The notes: generated by a model not told the origin, from the letters alone. A stretch of DNA of 53,157 nt from Chrysomallon squamiferum (GCA_012295275.1 CM022675.1:36956-90112); one strand, 5' to 3'; shown: positions 39,385 through 52,557, counted from the stretch's first letter. Numbers and translations: made by a program.

Positions 39385-39572
39385 GTAAGTAGATTTTACA
39401 TTATTTGTCATAATCAAGGTACTTTTGTGTGTGTGTGTGTGCGTGTGTGCGTGTGTAGAGATATGGAAGATGAAAAGAACTAAAGAGACTGTTATATTTT
39501 TAAGTTACTAATAAGTTAAGTATACGTAATATATCTCTCTGTCCCTCTCTGTCTTTATCTGTCTTTCTAGCT

Positions 39573-39833
39573 CAGTCTGTGTCTCTAACTGTATCTGTGT
39601 CCTTTTCTCTGTCGTCACCTTTCTCCATTACATCATACACATACCTTCACTCACACTCTCAGTCTGTGTCTCTAACTGTATCTGTGTCCTTTTCTCTGTC
39701 GTCACCTTTCTCCATTACATCATACACATACCTTCACTCACACTCTCAGTCTGTGTCTCTAACTGTATCTGTGTCCTTTTCTCTGTCGTCACCTTTCTCC
39801 ATTACATCATACACATACCTTCACTCACACTCT
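39573..39833. repeat. 87-bp tandem triplication in the orphan intron 1
   Basis: Three near-identical 87-bp units starting CAGTCTGTGTCTCTAACTGT. Gene D intron 1 has one unit (27,731-27,817). Because 87 is a multiple of three, a repetitive Ser/Thr/Val frame appears; it is not a gene. Confidence 0.9.
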
Positions 39834-40030
39834 CAGTCCTGAATGCACACATAAAACTTAATTTTTGTTAGTATGTTACACACATTTTTGTCATTACTCC
39901 ACATTTTGTTTTCACTTGTCAGCGGTTACGGGTGAAAAGATATGATGCGTTAAATGGTATAATTTTATTTGTGTAATACATTTCAAATGAGAGACATCAT
40001 TTTTACAACAGATGTATTTCACATTCCTAC

Positions 40031-40107
40031 TGCGCATGCCACCGAAGAGTAGCGTCACTTGACAAGCTGGACTGAAACCAGTCTATTTACAAATTGAGGG
40101 GCGGGAC
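40031..40107 (+). promoter_or_regulatory. GC-box/NRF1-like promoter block before the MSVENG ORF
   Basis: TGCGCATGCC (NRF1-like, one half-site imperfect) at 40,031-40,040 and GGGGCGGGAC (GC box) at 40,098-40,107 stand out in this AT-rich DNA, about 700 bp before the ORF because of the minisatellite in between. In copy 1 (36,370) the GC box is GGGGCGTGAC. Confidence 0.4.
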
Positions 40108-40167
40108 AGACAGGTTGTTATGGGCGACATGAGTAGCTTCATAGCAGACTTTAAACTTTGGCAGCTA

Positions 40168-40795
40168 ACACGTACACATTTCTAACATGTACACATTTCT
40201 AACACGTACACATTTCTAACACGTACACATTTCTAACACGTACGTATTTCTAACGTACATTATTCTAACACGTACATATTTCTAACATGTACGTATTTCT
40301 AACATGTACGTATTTCTAACATGTACGTATTTCTAACATGTACATTATTCTAACACGTACACATTTCTAACACGTACACATTTCTAACATGTACACATTT
40401 CTAACATGTACGTATTTCTAACATGTACATATTTCTAACACGTACACATTTCTAACACGTACGTATTTCTAACATGTACGTATTTCTAACATGTGTTTAT
40501 TTCTAACATGTACACATTTCTAACATGTATGTATTTCTAACATGTACGTATTTCTAACATGTACGTATTTCTAACATGTACACATTTCTAACATGTACGT
40601 ATTTCTAACATGTACACATTTCTAACATGTACGTATTTCTAACATGTACGTATTTCTAACATGTATGTATTTCTAACATGTACATATTTCTAACATGTAC
40701 GTATTTCTAACATGTACGTATTTCTAACATGTACGTATTTCTAACATGTACGTATTTCTAACATGTGTTTATTTCTAACATGTACATATTTCTAA
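40168..40795. repeat. 17-bp minisatellite, about 37 copies
   Basis: Unit acatgtacgtatttcta with variants acacgtacacatttcta and acatgtgtttatttcta. The paralogous locus at 36,435-36,455 holds one unit, so this array has grown after the segmental duplication. Variants are arranged in runs rather than at random. Confidence 0.92.
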
Positions 40796-40807
40796 TTAGA
40801 TGGTACA

Positions 40808-40987
40808 ATGTCTGTAGAAAACGGTTCACTGAAATTTACAGTGGAAAGGTTCAAATTAAAAAGTAGTGCAACAACTTGGACAAAGTCTCTGCGACTCGAA
40901 CCCGAGTGTTTTGATAACACCAGATTAAAGGACTGTTTAGTAAAAATACAAACAAAACATTTGACAGGGATTATATACGAGCGTTAA
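40808..40987 (+). CDS. Unidentified 59-codon ORF (MSVENG type)
   Basis: MSVENGSLKFTVERFKLKSS, then T-T-W-T-K-S-L-R-L-E-P-E-C-F-D-N, RLKDCLVKIQTKHLTGI and Y-E-R-stop. The frame is open and agrees with the frameshifted copy at 36,467, where homology continues past this stop, so this stop is probably a mutation. It lies downstream of a GC-rich promoter-like block. Could be the first coding exon of an unrelated gene; no family recognised. Confidence 0.4.
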   Translation: MSVENGSLKFTVERFKLKSSATTWTKSLRLEPECFDNTRLKDCLVKIQTKHLTGIIYER

Positions 40988-41164
40988 AAAGTCTGAAAAG
41001 TTATAAATATTTCTCGGATGGAGATATTTAATTTGTTTACTGGAAACACATGCATGTATAAATATTGTAAATACACCCATGTCAAAATCAGGACGTATTT
41101 GTGCGTCTCAGTGTATTCTCTATGTGTGTGTACATATACATGTATATGTAATATTTTCTGTATC

Positions 41165-41205
<41 letters not shown>

Positions 41206-42014
41206 TTAATATAAATGCTGTTATCCAGCCTGTCATCCGCCTACAACAATGGGAGCCTGTTTGCTTATACACACACACACAAACAGACACTCAAGCAAAC
41301 ACACACACAAACACTCACACACTCACATACACACACAGACAGTACAATTGAAAAATTACCTCTCAAAACAATTCAAGTCCAGATCAAGGTGTAGCAGGTG
41401 CCCATCCCCCACAGATTACTACAAACATTTGCCATAACTTGTTTGTTCAGCAAGTCTTTGTACTGATGTCATTTACAGTCAGAGTATTTACTTTGTTGCA
41501 GAAACATCTCTGACTGAACTCTGACAACATGGCCACATAGTGTGTTCAATAAACAAAACTACAGTAACATGATTAGTTAAATCTTTTCTTTATGAAGGAA
41601 ATGTGAGCAGCTTAATTCCTTGTAGGTTAAAACCAGCCACTTGTCTAATTACAATTATTGTTAGGTGTAATTAATACAAACACACACAAGTATACATACT
41701 CTATGCTTAAGAAAACTCTTTAAATAAACCATTTATTTTGGACTAACATATAATTGTTATATTGTAGATTGTACCTTTACTCACATACTCACACACATAC
41801 CTACAAACTTGTACAACCCTTGCTAAGTATTTGTGACTCCAAGCAACAAACACCTCAACTAGTTGCAGTAGACTGAATAATTAAGAACATAACTGAAACT
41901 ATTGTTCTTTGTAGTTATCTGAACCATGTCATTAATTTCATTTGTTTTTTCTTATCCTAGGTTTTGTGACATTTTTCCACGCCATATTCAGGGAACGTAT
42001 ACAGTCCACTTATT

Positions 42015-42179
42015 CTATCGTCCTAAAAACTGTGCCGAACAAACCCTCGTGTTTGCAGTAACAATAAAATAGTTTTCATTTCTATGTGAAGCGATTACCC
42101 ACAGACGTTTGCGATATACATTTCCCGTTCTTCTGCGACTGGAACAGTTAATAACTGAACAATGGTCATGACCTCCCAT
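42015..42179 (-). CDS. THAP-like zinc-finger ORF, right copy (54 aa)
   Basis: MGGHDHCSVINCSSRRRTGN, then R-K-R-L-W-V-I-A, N-T-R-V-C-S-A-Q-F-L-G-R-stop. The C-x4-C, the invariant-type Trp and the T-R-V-C-S-A block fit the THAP family, but the loop between Cys pair and Trp is short and the last zinc ligand His is Gln, so zinc binding is doubtful. The upstream side (42,225-42,275) is CpG-rich with an NRF1-like ACATGCGCAG. Open reading here, nonsense in the left copy. Probably a decayed THAP gene or transposon domain. Confidence 0.45.
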   Translation of the reverse strand: MGGHDHCSVINCSSRRRTGNVYRKRLWVIASHRNENYFIVTANTRVCSAQFLGR

Positions 42180-42529
42180 TACAGCATGATTGCTTTTGTC
42201 CACCGATTTCCAAGTAGGACTATTTTGTCGAGATCTGCGTCCTCGAATTACCCAGCAACGCGCACATGCGCAGTGAAATGTGAAATACCTCTGTTCAGTA
42301 AATGTATCAGTATATAAATGACTAAACATAACCAAAACTAAACACACACAAACATACATTCACGCACACACACACAAATATACATGTATCTGTCTCTGCC
42401 TGTTTTTTCTCTCTCTCTTTCACACACACACATACACACGCTATCAGACAGAGAGAGACTAGGAGAAATGTGATTGTGTCTGTCTCTCAGTTTTTATATA
42501 TTTCTGTCTCTCTGTTTCTCGTGTCTCAC

Positions 42530-42537
<8 letters not shown>

Positions 42538-42619
<82 letters not shown>
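42538..42619. repeat. (GA)n microsatellite
   Basis: GA tract in the right arm; the left arm has a much shorter CT tract (about 310-340) in its place. Confidence 0.9.
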
Positions 42620-42622
<3 letters not shown>

Positions 42623-42789
42623 AAACAGAGAGAGAAGTGTAAATGTGTTTGTGTGTACAATTTCTTTCTTTCTATGTTTCTCTCTGTCTTCCTCCCACAC
42701 ACACACATACACACACAAACACACACACAGATATACTCACACACACACACTCACACACACACGAATACACATACACACACTATCATTTA

Positions 42790-43008
42790 TTCAGTTTTCT
42801 ATTGCGTCTTCTACTCTATTTTGCCGTAGGCTTTGTCATGCGCGAGTTTATCTAAAACAAGTTTTATTTTTATCACACGGATACACTACACTGTTCTATA
42901 ACTAAGTAAACAAGGGAAGGAAAAGCCTGTTACGATCCTCTGTTATCTTCTTCCTGGTCTGGTCCATGTTATTTATACATAGTAGTTTAAAATATTGTAG
43001 AATCCACC
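42790..43008 (+). promoter_or_regulatory. Upstream module P1 of gene E
   Basis: Family block (TTTGCCGTAGGCTTTGTCAT, GCGCGAGTTTATCTAAAAC, ACACTACACTGTTCTATAAC, ACAAGGGAAGG) ending at CCACCATG (A at -3). Confidence 0.55.
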
Positions 43009-43078
43009 ATGTTTTCTACAGCTGTTGCTATTTTTATTATTTTCTTTGGGTGTGTGTCTACCCAGTCAGAAATATCAA
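43009..43078 (+). CDS. Gene E exon 1a (first signal-peptide exon)
   Basis: Encodes MFSTAVAIFIIFFGCVSTQS plus three residues; phase-1 donor A|GTAAGT. Gly replaces Leu in the hydrophobic core, but it still reads as a signal peptide. Can splice to exon 2 at 44,025. Confidence 0.7.
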
Positions 43079-43304
43079 GTAAGTAGATTTTACATTAATT
43101 GTTTCAATCAAAGAATACGTACATATATATATATATATATATATATACATACATACATACATACATACATACACACATACACAGAGAAAGAGAAACAGAG
43201 AGAGAAGTGTAAATGTGTTACAATCTTTCTTTCTATGTTTCTCTGTGTCTTTGTCACACACACAAACACATACACACACATACACACACATACACACACA
43301 CATA

Positions 43305-43340
<36 letters not shown>

Positions 43341-43349
43341 GTATAATGT

Positions 43350-43581
43350 ATCCAGTTTTCTATTGTTTTCTAATCTGTTTTGTCGTACTCTTTGTCATGC
43401 GCGAGTTTATCTAAAACAAGTTTTATTTTTATCACACAGATACACTACACTGTTCTATAACTGAGTAAACAAGGGAAGGAAAAACCTCTAACGATTCTAA
43501 CAACTATCTTTTACTCTGTTATCTTGTTCCTGGTCCTGTTTGTTGTTCATTGTAGTTATTTAGCTTCTCTGAGACACCGCC
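43350..43581 (+). promoter_or_regulatory. Upstream module P2 of gene E
   Basis: Second copy of the family block within 600 bp of P1 (TTTGTCGTACTCTTTGTCAT, GCGCGAGTTTATCTAAAAC, ACAAGGGAAGG, CTATCTTTTACTCTGTTATC), leading to ATG at 43,582. Confidence 0.55.
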
Positions 43582-44719
43582 ATGTTGTCTACAGTTGTCG
43601 ATATTTTTATTATTTTCTTTGTGTGTGTGTCTACCCAGTCAGAAATATTAAGTAAGTTGATTTTACATTAATTCTTATAATCAAAGACTATATAAATATA
43701 TAGTATGTATCTATGTATATATATATATATATAATCAAAAGCAGGACAAGAATAAATAAACTGACGGTTTTTAAGTTAATATTAATGGGTCCATAATCAG
43801 TTAGATATTGTAATCTCTCGATGAGTGAAAAGATTTGAGACAACAAGTTTATGTGATGTATATATAATATTATACAAAGCCGTATATACTCCTATAAAGG
43901 TAACAGAAAATTTAAAATACAACAACATTTTGGTTCAAATTTTATCGAACTAGGTAATACCTAAAGGTTGATCACTTGTTGTAATACCCTAAATGTTTTT
44001 GCTGAGTATATTTTCAATACGTAGGCCCCTGGAGTGACGTATCTGGTGACGCCATGACAGACAGTTACGTCATACTGAATGAGGCCCAGTCGTGGTGGTC
44101 TGCTGTTTATTCTGGCTGTCAGTCAAAAGGAGGAAGACTTGTTACAAACTCTAAATCTGTGTCTAATGTCTGGAAAATAATGGAATCACACAAATATTAC
44201 TGGGTTGGTGCCACAGAAACTTACACTCCTTGGATATGGACAGGTTTGATTCCTATGTTGTTATTCTTGTTTTGTTTGTGGTGTTGACTGGGGTTTTTTT
44301 GGTGTTTTTTTTTTTTTCTTTTTCTTCTTCTTTTTTTTTCTTTTCTTTTTTGTTTGTTTTCTATTCTTCTTCTTCTTTTGAGGATTTTGTGTGTGTGTAT
44401 GTCCGTGTTTGTTTCCTTTCATAATTTTAGCTAATTTATTTATTTATTTATTAATAACAGAAACAAATGAACCTCTGTTCAAATATTTGAAAGATATTAC
44501 AGCTTCGAATGTAGCAAGCGACTACATTAAAATAGAAGATAACAGCGTCTTTACGTGCTTCAGAAACTGAGTCAGAGAGGACGGGAAAGAACAAATGTTG
44601 CACTGCAGGTTGGTGTAAATTATTTTTCTTTGTGCCGAGCTCACCTGAAACTTCGTTTGATATCTGTAGAAATATTATAATATCTTGTCAAAACCAAGTG
44701 TATTTTTTATTTATTATTA

Positions 44720-44754
<35 letters not shown>

Positions 44755-46437
44755 GTTGTTGTTGTTGTTGTTGTTATTATTATTATTATTATTATTGTTG
44801 TTGTTGTTGTTGTTGATGATGATTTAGGCAGAGAGACAAAAATGTTAAAGTTCAAATACACCCTCACACCCACACTCACACAAACACACACGCACACATA
44901 CATGTATATAGAAACAAAAACATATGAAAGCATGAACCAACACATAATCATAAACCAAGTTATTGAACAAATCTGATTCTACATGTAGATTAGAAAATTA
45001 AGAGATTACGCAAAGAATGGAACAGAAAATATCAACTTTAAACTCTCATGAAAAAAAGGTTTGTTAGGTTTTAATGTTAAGCTTAAATTCGGGTTGTTTC
45101 TACTGTCAGGGAGATCGGTGTTTTTGTAACATACCCGAGAACGAATTAAAAGAACAGATAAAAATTTCCTACAAAGTTTTGCGTTGTCCGGGCACGTACA
45201 CTGAAAACTGCGGCAGTTCACATACAGCGTCTGTTTACAAGCTGGGTAAGTACAAGATTTCAAATATAAACTACAGTCTGAATAAATACATAAATAAAAT
45301 TAAAATAACTGTATTACATCAATGGCTGTCTATTACCACTTGTACATTTTAAATATCTTATATTTTTAACAGTTACTGCTATTGACCCTCGATTTCACGA
45401 ACTAATAGGGAAGAGCATTTACTAAAAAAATGTCTGGAAAATCTCGAATGTAAATTTTAACCCTAAATTTACTGAAACTTTAAACTTTCGTATACATAAC
45501 AGCTATATAATCCGGAAAAATGTAAGACCAATATACATAATTGTTGTTTGAAAATAAACATTTAATTTTCAGGTTTTTTTTGTTTGTTTTTTTTTTTTCT
45601 TTTTTTTTCTTTTTCTTCCCCACCCCTAATCTAGGACATTCATAACAACGAAGAAGAAAATTTGATTTTGAGACAGACATCGTATAACTTAGAGTTACAA
45701 CTATCAACAATAAATAGTAAAATATTTTTGTCAAACATCAGTGATGCAATTTCCAATCGCCATAACAAGAGCAGTATAAAAAAACCATCTAATCATGGAC
45801 CTGACTCGTACGATATGCTGATACAGTCCCAGTCAATACTGTTTTTATATTCCTGACGTAATTTTATAAAAACTAAATATTCCTACTCAAAACGTGTATT
45901 GTATTATACGATCATTAAGGACAGGCTGTATATGCGTTGTTAAATCTAAAAAAATTAAAAGAAATAGGCTTAATATACTTTTCAAGACTTTCTTTCCGTC
46001 GTTTCTCAAGATCGATGTCCATTTGGTACTTTTGTTTTTAATTACTTGTTAGAAGAAATAATGATCATCATAAAAGGTTCCTCCTGTTTAGGACTTCACA
46101 TTCTAACACTATATATATATATATATACTTTGCTTGTTACTCATTTTTGTTCAGTTATTATTATCATCATCATCGTCAGCTCATCATCATCATCATCATC
46201 GTCAGCTCATCGTCAGCTCATCATCATCATCATTATTATTATTGTTATCATTATTGTTATACTAACTATTTTAGACTTGCCAGATTCAGTAAAACTGAAT
46301 TTGCAGGCAAATGATGACACTAACTGTGGTTATGTCAGATATGTAAACAACCAGATGCAACTCGGCTTCGATAAATGTCAACAAAAATGGAATGGTTTAA
46401 TCTGCACTGGTAGGTTGTGTTTCGTAACAGAACATTT

Positions 46438-46541
<104 letters not shown>

Positions 46542-46734
46542 GCATGCATATCTATCTGTTTATTTCTTTTTTACTTCTGTCTAGCTATTAACCTATTTGC
46601 TTACTTATTTAGTTCTTCTAGTCTTTCTCAGATTTTCTGTTTTTCTTTCTGTTATCCGTGGAGCCATCGTTGCAGCTGGTACCATTATTAATTATTACTA
46701 CCATCGTTGTTGATATTGTTATTATTGTTGTTGT

Positions 46735-46780
46735 TCCTTTTCTTCTTGTTTTTCTTCTTCTTCTTCTTGTTTTTCTTCTT

Positions 46781-46848
<68 letters not shown>

Positions 46849-46850
46849 TG
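46735..46850. repeat. (TTC)n/(TTA)n tract before exon 6 of gene E
   Basis: TTC/CTT repeat then TTA repeat, about 65 bp upstream of the exon 6 acceptor. Confidence 0.88.
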
Positions 46851-47159
46851 TGTTTTTTTTTGTTTTTTTGTTGCTGTTGCTGTTTGTTATTACTTATTTA
46901 TTTCTTTATTTAGCAACATATTTCAGAGATCGTAGATTTTGGAAATGCAGCTCTCGTGTATGTATCACAACAAATCCAAAACTCTGGAACGATGCTAATG
47001 ACATCTGCAATGGAAAATTATCAAAACTGACAAATAATAATGTGAAGAAGATTGCTTACCTGTTAGGACCCAGAAACTGGAACCACTATTGGATTGGACT
47101 GAAAAGAAACATTGAGTGGAGATGGTTAAACGGTAAAAAGATAACATAAAAGTATTTAC

Positions 47160-47700
47160 ATACACAGGTATACATACTCTGATTGTGCTTTACTGACTTA
47201 TTTAAAATTACATCTCTACATGCTGTTAGTAATATCCTGGGTTATAGTTCAGTTCAAGGTGAAGTGATCCACAAGGTCAAATGCAAGGTCAAACAAAAAG
47301 TCAAAAGGTTATAGTTCAATGTTAAACATAAATCCTTGTGGATTCTTTTTCCAGCAACGCCAACATTTTGAAGACAGGCTCACTGAGTAGTCGATAAGAA
47401 ACTCGGGTCTAAAGATAGCTGGCCCAGTTTGATTAAAACATCTGAAATGGTTAAAAAATTTGAAATGGTTTAAGGCAAATTTTGCCCAGAGTATTAGTAT
47501 GTTGAATAGAATATTTGATATACTGGCCTTTAGATATTTACACAAATTCTTATCATAACCCGAGTCGTTAAGTTACAAGTACCGGATGAATACACACTGA
47601 ACGATTTTTAATATAAAGACACAAGGTTATTATTATCTGTATCAGCAACATCAACAACAATAAATTAATATTATTGTGGATGTTGTTGTCGTTGTTATAG
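47160..47700. other. Intron 6 of gene E with AGGTCAAA direct repeats
   Basis: No gene. It has a cluster of AAGGTCAAATGCAAGGTCAA-type repeats (about 47,270-47,310) and AT-rich sequence. The 16-bp tandem repeat and the MITE of the other genes are absent. Confidence 0.5.
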
Positions 47701-47982
47701 CTGTTGTTGTTTTAAGGTGAGCCTGTGGAAGATGTCTTAAAACAGTACGCTACATCAGGACATGACAGTGTAATCTGGTACAAACAGAGCAAACTGAACT
47801 CTGTGTATCCGTCTGTCACTCATCTACCTGCTGTTTGTCAACTGTGTGAGTGTTTACAAACAAACATGTCTTCTTACACACAAACTTCTTCTAGATAAAG
47901 AAACAAAAACGAAATACAAAAAGGCAATCCAAGACAAACACCCATACATTTACAAATATTATATTCTTACACACACAAACAC

Positions 47983-47986
<4 letters not shown>

Positions 47987-48039
<53 letters not shown>

Positions 48040-48060
48040 ACACATACATACACACACAAA
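47987..48060. repeat. (AC)n microsatellite, intron 7 of gene E
   Basis: AC tract with ACATAC interruptions. Confidence 0.9.
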
Positions 48061-48939
48061 AAGAAACACACAAGCAAACTCATTTTAATTCACATATAAT
48101 CTCCAAACTTACACTAATGCAGTCTTTTATACCAGAATGTTCACTTCCACTCTCTCACATGCACGTGCACACACACAAGTACATACACTCACATACACAT
48201 TCATACATATTTATATCAGCAACCACAAACTCAAACACTTACATTTTACCATGAGTATATCTTTAAAAATGTTATCTTCTTCTTCTTCTTCTTCTTCTTC
48301 TTTCTCTCTCTGCTTCATCGCTAGCAAGCAATTGTTAAAAATAAAAACATGATTAATTAACAGATAAACAGACTACTACCACAACAACCACAACAACGAT
48401 AGCAGCAGTGACGTCAGAATGGGCGACAGCAACGGTAACAGCAAAATCAACGACACTGTTATCTACTACTGACAGAAAAACCTCAGATATATTAACAACT
48501 GAGTCGATTCCTGCTTCGTCTGAAAATAACGAAAAACAAAACAAGAGAACGAATAACATAACAGGTTATATATGCATCTTTTAATATAAATTTTATTATC
48601 ATAAGTTAATTTTTGGGATAAGTATTGTCAAAGTACATAAATATAAAGAAAAAATGTTGTGTTTTTGTTTTCTTCTTTTTTCTTATTTTTTTTTTCTTTC
48701 TTTCTTTTTCTTATGAACATCAGGGGTAATTCCACGATGAGGGGCGTTACGTTCAGGGGGCTGGGAGTCATTCCAACGTGACCTGATTGCTGAGTCGTAC
48801 CCCCATGAGTAACAGACTTGCCTATTGCCACATCTATTGTGAGTCACAGAAAAATGTTACACTAAAAGGACCTTGGTGAAAATCAGCTAAATTTATTTCA
48901 AAATTGTCTGAAATCTAAAATAAATGTTTACTATTGGAG

Positions 48940-49640
48940 TGAAGGTGAAAGGCTATAGAAGACTCTGAGTTATAATTCAGACTGAAAACAACGGATAAGA
49001 AAAATGTTGTTACGTAATTGTGCGTGAAGAATGTTACCGTGACGGATTTTACATTTTGTCCGCTAACATGAAATGAAGTTCTCTGTCCGTAGCCATCTAA
49101 ACAGGTCACGTTTTTCTGTATCGAAATCACAGCAGCTGCTAACAAACGCTTTCTGAACTGTGATGCTGATCCGTCAGACGAAATCGATCATTTCGAAAAG
49201 AGTGTCAGATAGTCTCTTTCGAATGTGCAAGATTATCAGATATATCACATTTGAGTGCAGGATGCCTGTTTGGCAGATGAATACTGTAAAAAGGTTCACT
49301 TGATGTTGCTGCTAATGAGCACTTTGTGTCTCATCTTATATAATATAGAAATGCTCCATAAACTGGGGCAATAAGGAGGAAATGTAGAGGAGCAAATCTT
49401 TAGCTGTTCCGTCTTCTTTTACCTTTGAAATGTTCTCATCTGAATCATTCTTCCAGACATACCAAACCACGTTCACTATGTCATCCACATAATTTGAAAA
49501 CTGAGGGATATATTTTTTAACTTTACCAGGGCTGGTACTAACAGAATTAGAAAGAACATGATTAGATACTTTCAGATTTGCTTCTCACATAAACAATTCA
49601 GATTTTTGGTTCTCGTGACGTATTTTACAGTGAGTTGGCA
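48940..49640 (-). pseudogene. Decayed transposase-like sequence in intron 8 of gene E
   Basis: On the minus strand, broken reading frames encode Y-V-D-D-I-V-N-V-V-W, LLLYISSLLPQFMEHFYI, then D-E-T-Q-S-A-H-stop-Q-Q-H-Q-V-N-L-F-T-V-F and I-R-K-R-L-S-D-T-L-F-E-M-I-D-F. The E-x-Q-S-A-H and Q-V-x-L-F-T-V blocks remind me of a transposase-like protein family common as predicted genes in invertebrates. Several stops and at least one deletion make it dead. Assignment is from memory of motifs and uncertain. Confidence 0.35.
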
Positions 49641-50423
49641 CTTTGCTTCAAACTCAGAATTCAGTTAGCTTTATCCAGAAATTATTTTAAACTACGTTAT
49701 TATTTGAACTGACTTTATAAATTTAATGTGAGTGATTTGATATGTTTAATAATACTATTTTAGGGTAGATTGTAGTGTTAAAATTATGTGACCCGTGTTC
49801 ATGTCTGATTTACAATGAAAAATAAGTTAATAAGAGTTTACTTTATTCTTTTTTTTAATTTTTAATTTTTTAAGTAATTTTTGATATTTTCGGAATAAAT
49901 TGACACCCTTTGCATAATGAAATATTGAAATCAGATTCTTTTTTTTCCTTTTTTTTTTGTACATTAAGCCATGCAAATGTGAGGTGAGAAGAATTATATT
50001 TATTTTCAGTTTTATCATTTATTATTCTGGTTAACACCTCTCTTAACCAAATTTAGCATCCTCTGGCGGAGAACCAGCGACATCATCCAAACGAGCTCTT
50101 CTCAGAAAGAGGCTACTCGGGCTAAACAAACTGAACATGATTTGTGTAAATAAATAAATAAATAAATAAATAATTTTATTATTTTTAATTTTACTTGCAG
50201 CGTCTGTGGGCGCCAGTCTCGGATCGTTGGTCCTGGTTTCCCTGCTGTTAACCATTTTGATTGTCTGCACAAAAAGGTGAAAACGTAAATTCCAAATCTG
50301 ATTTAATTTCATAGCATTTTATTTATTTATTTAGTTAGTTAGTTTGTTGCCATTAATATAAAATATTAAAATATAGTCATTTAATTTTTTATTTATATAT
50401 ATTTTTAAATGTTTTGTATTGAT

Positions 50424-50454
<31 letters not shown>

Positions 50455-50710
50455 TTGTTTCTTTCTTTCTTTGTTTGTTTCTTTATAAAACAGTATATAC
50501 ATATATATATATATATGGCCTTTACGTTCATAAATGCATTTAAATTCCGCCATTAGTTTTACTTCTATTTCCTGCAAGAACCACTTATCTTATTTTCAAA
50601 GTTACTGGTGTTTTTAGGCTACGTTTGTTTGTTTGTTTTTCTTCATTTATAACATGAAATATTTATATGCCCATTAAGTTCACTATTGCTTATAGATTAC
50701 GCATTTATTT

Positions 50711-50743
<33 letters not shown>

Positions 50744-51334
50744 CTAATTCCTGCTAGAATCCCTTAACTATTTTTCAAAGCTACTGGGTTATTTGGCTAT
50801 GTAATTTCTGTTATTTGAACTTTTTAATCTCTGTTGCTGAATTTCAGAAAACAACGTCTTTGTTTTGCAAAAGAAAACACTTCAGAGCCAAACGTTCATT
50901 TCAACATAAACAAAGGTCACATAAACAAAAGTTACAACGCTGAAATTGCAGACTATGAATCTGAACAACCTGTTAAAACGGGAATTAATAAAACCATGAA
51001 AGAGAGTCTGTCTAATGACGTAAAAAGTTACGTAAATTCTGACATGACACTGGAAGGAGCAGATGACCCCTATTACAGTGAAATAAACGACGGCAGTCAA
51101 CAAGGAACACTAACTCTATTTCAAACTGATAAACAGAGTTGTTCCCCTCTAACCACTGACAGCAGACAGAATATTAATGTGAATGTTAGTAACGATTCGG
51201 ATTACGAAATTACAGAAGCGATTCAAGAAAATCGTCATCAACATAAAGATAATGCTGATGTTGGAGTTTACGAAACGTTAGACAGCAAAATACCGACAGC
51301 AACTACATCGAATGTGTATTACCATCTTCCTTAA

Positions 51335-51551
51335 ACAAAACGTCGACGACTACGACACAACTGAAGGCGTTGTTCCAAATTTCTGTGATTCCAGTTTATA
51401 TAACCACACTGACGTAAATTTATCTCAGTATTCATTAAAAGCAGACGACATCAACTGTGAGAACGTAGATTAAGAACTGAATTTCTCTCAAAATTATGGA
51501 AATGTTTATTTCGTTCTGGAAGACGAAAATGCAGATAAAAATACAGCTTAA
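51335..51551 (+). pseudogene. Decayed out-of-frame tail end after the gene E stop
   Basis: Homologous to the last third of the gene B tail (V-D-D-Y-D-T-T-E-G-V-V, Y-S-L-K-A-D-D-I, Y-F-V-L-E-D-E) but one base out of frame, and further broken by TAA at N-V-D-stop (about 51,470). Unlike A and D the remnant frame is closed, so it is no longer constrained. There is no insert here; AATAAA at 51,556-51,561 is a poly(A) signal candidate. Confidence 0.65.

Positions 51552-52557
<1,006 letters not shown>

Larger units (their letters stand above)
40990..42960 (+). repeat. Right arm of the ~2-kb inverted duplication (matches 1-2130)
   Basis: Same content as the left arm in opposite orientation: end of the MSVENG-type segment, AC tract, unique block 41,370-42,010, THAP-like ORF on the minus strand, CT/GA tract, receptor promoter module. 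No other gene is seen in 41,100-42,010. Confidence 0.75.

Noticed and set aside
39579-39842. Repetitive 87-codon Ser/Thr/Val protein
   Set aside because: An 87-bp tandem triplication in an intron happens to be a multiple of three; single copy in gene D intron 1.
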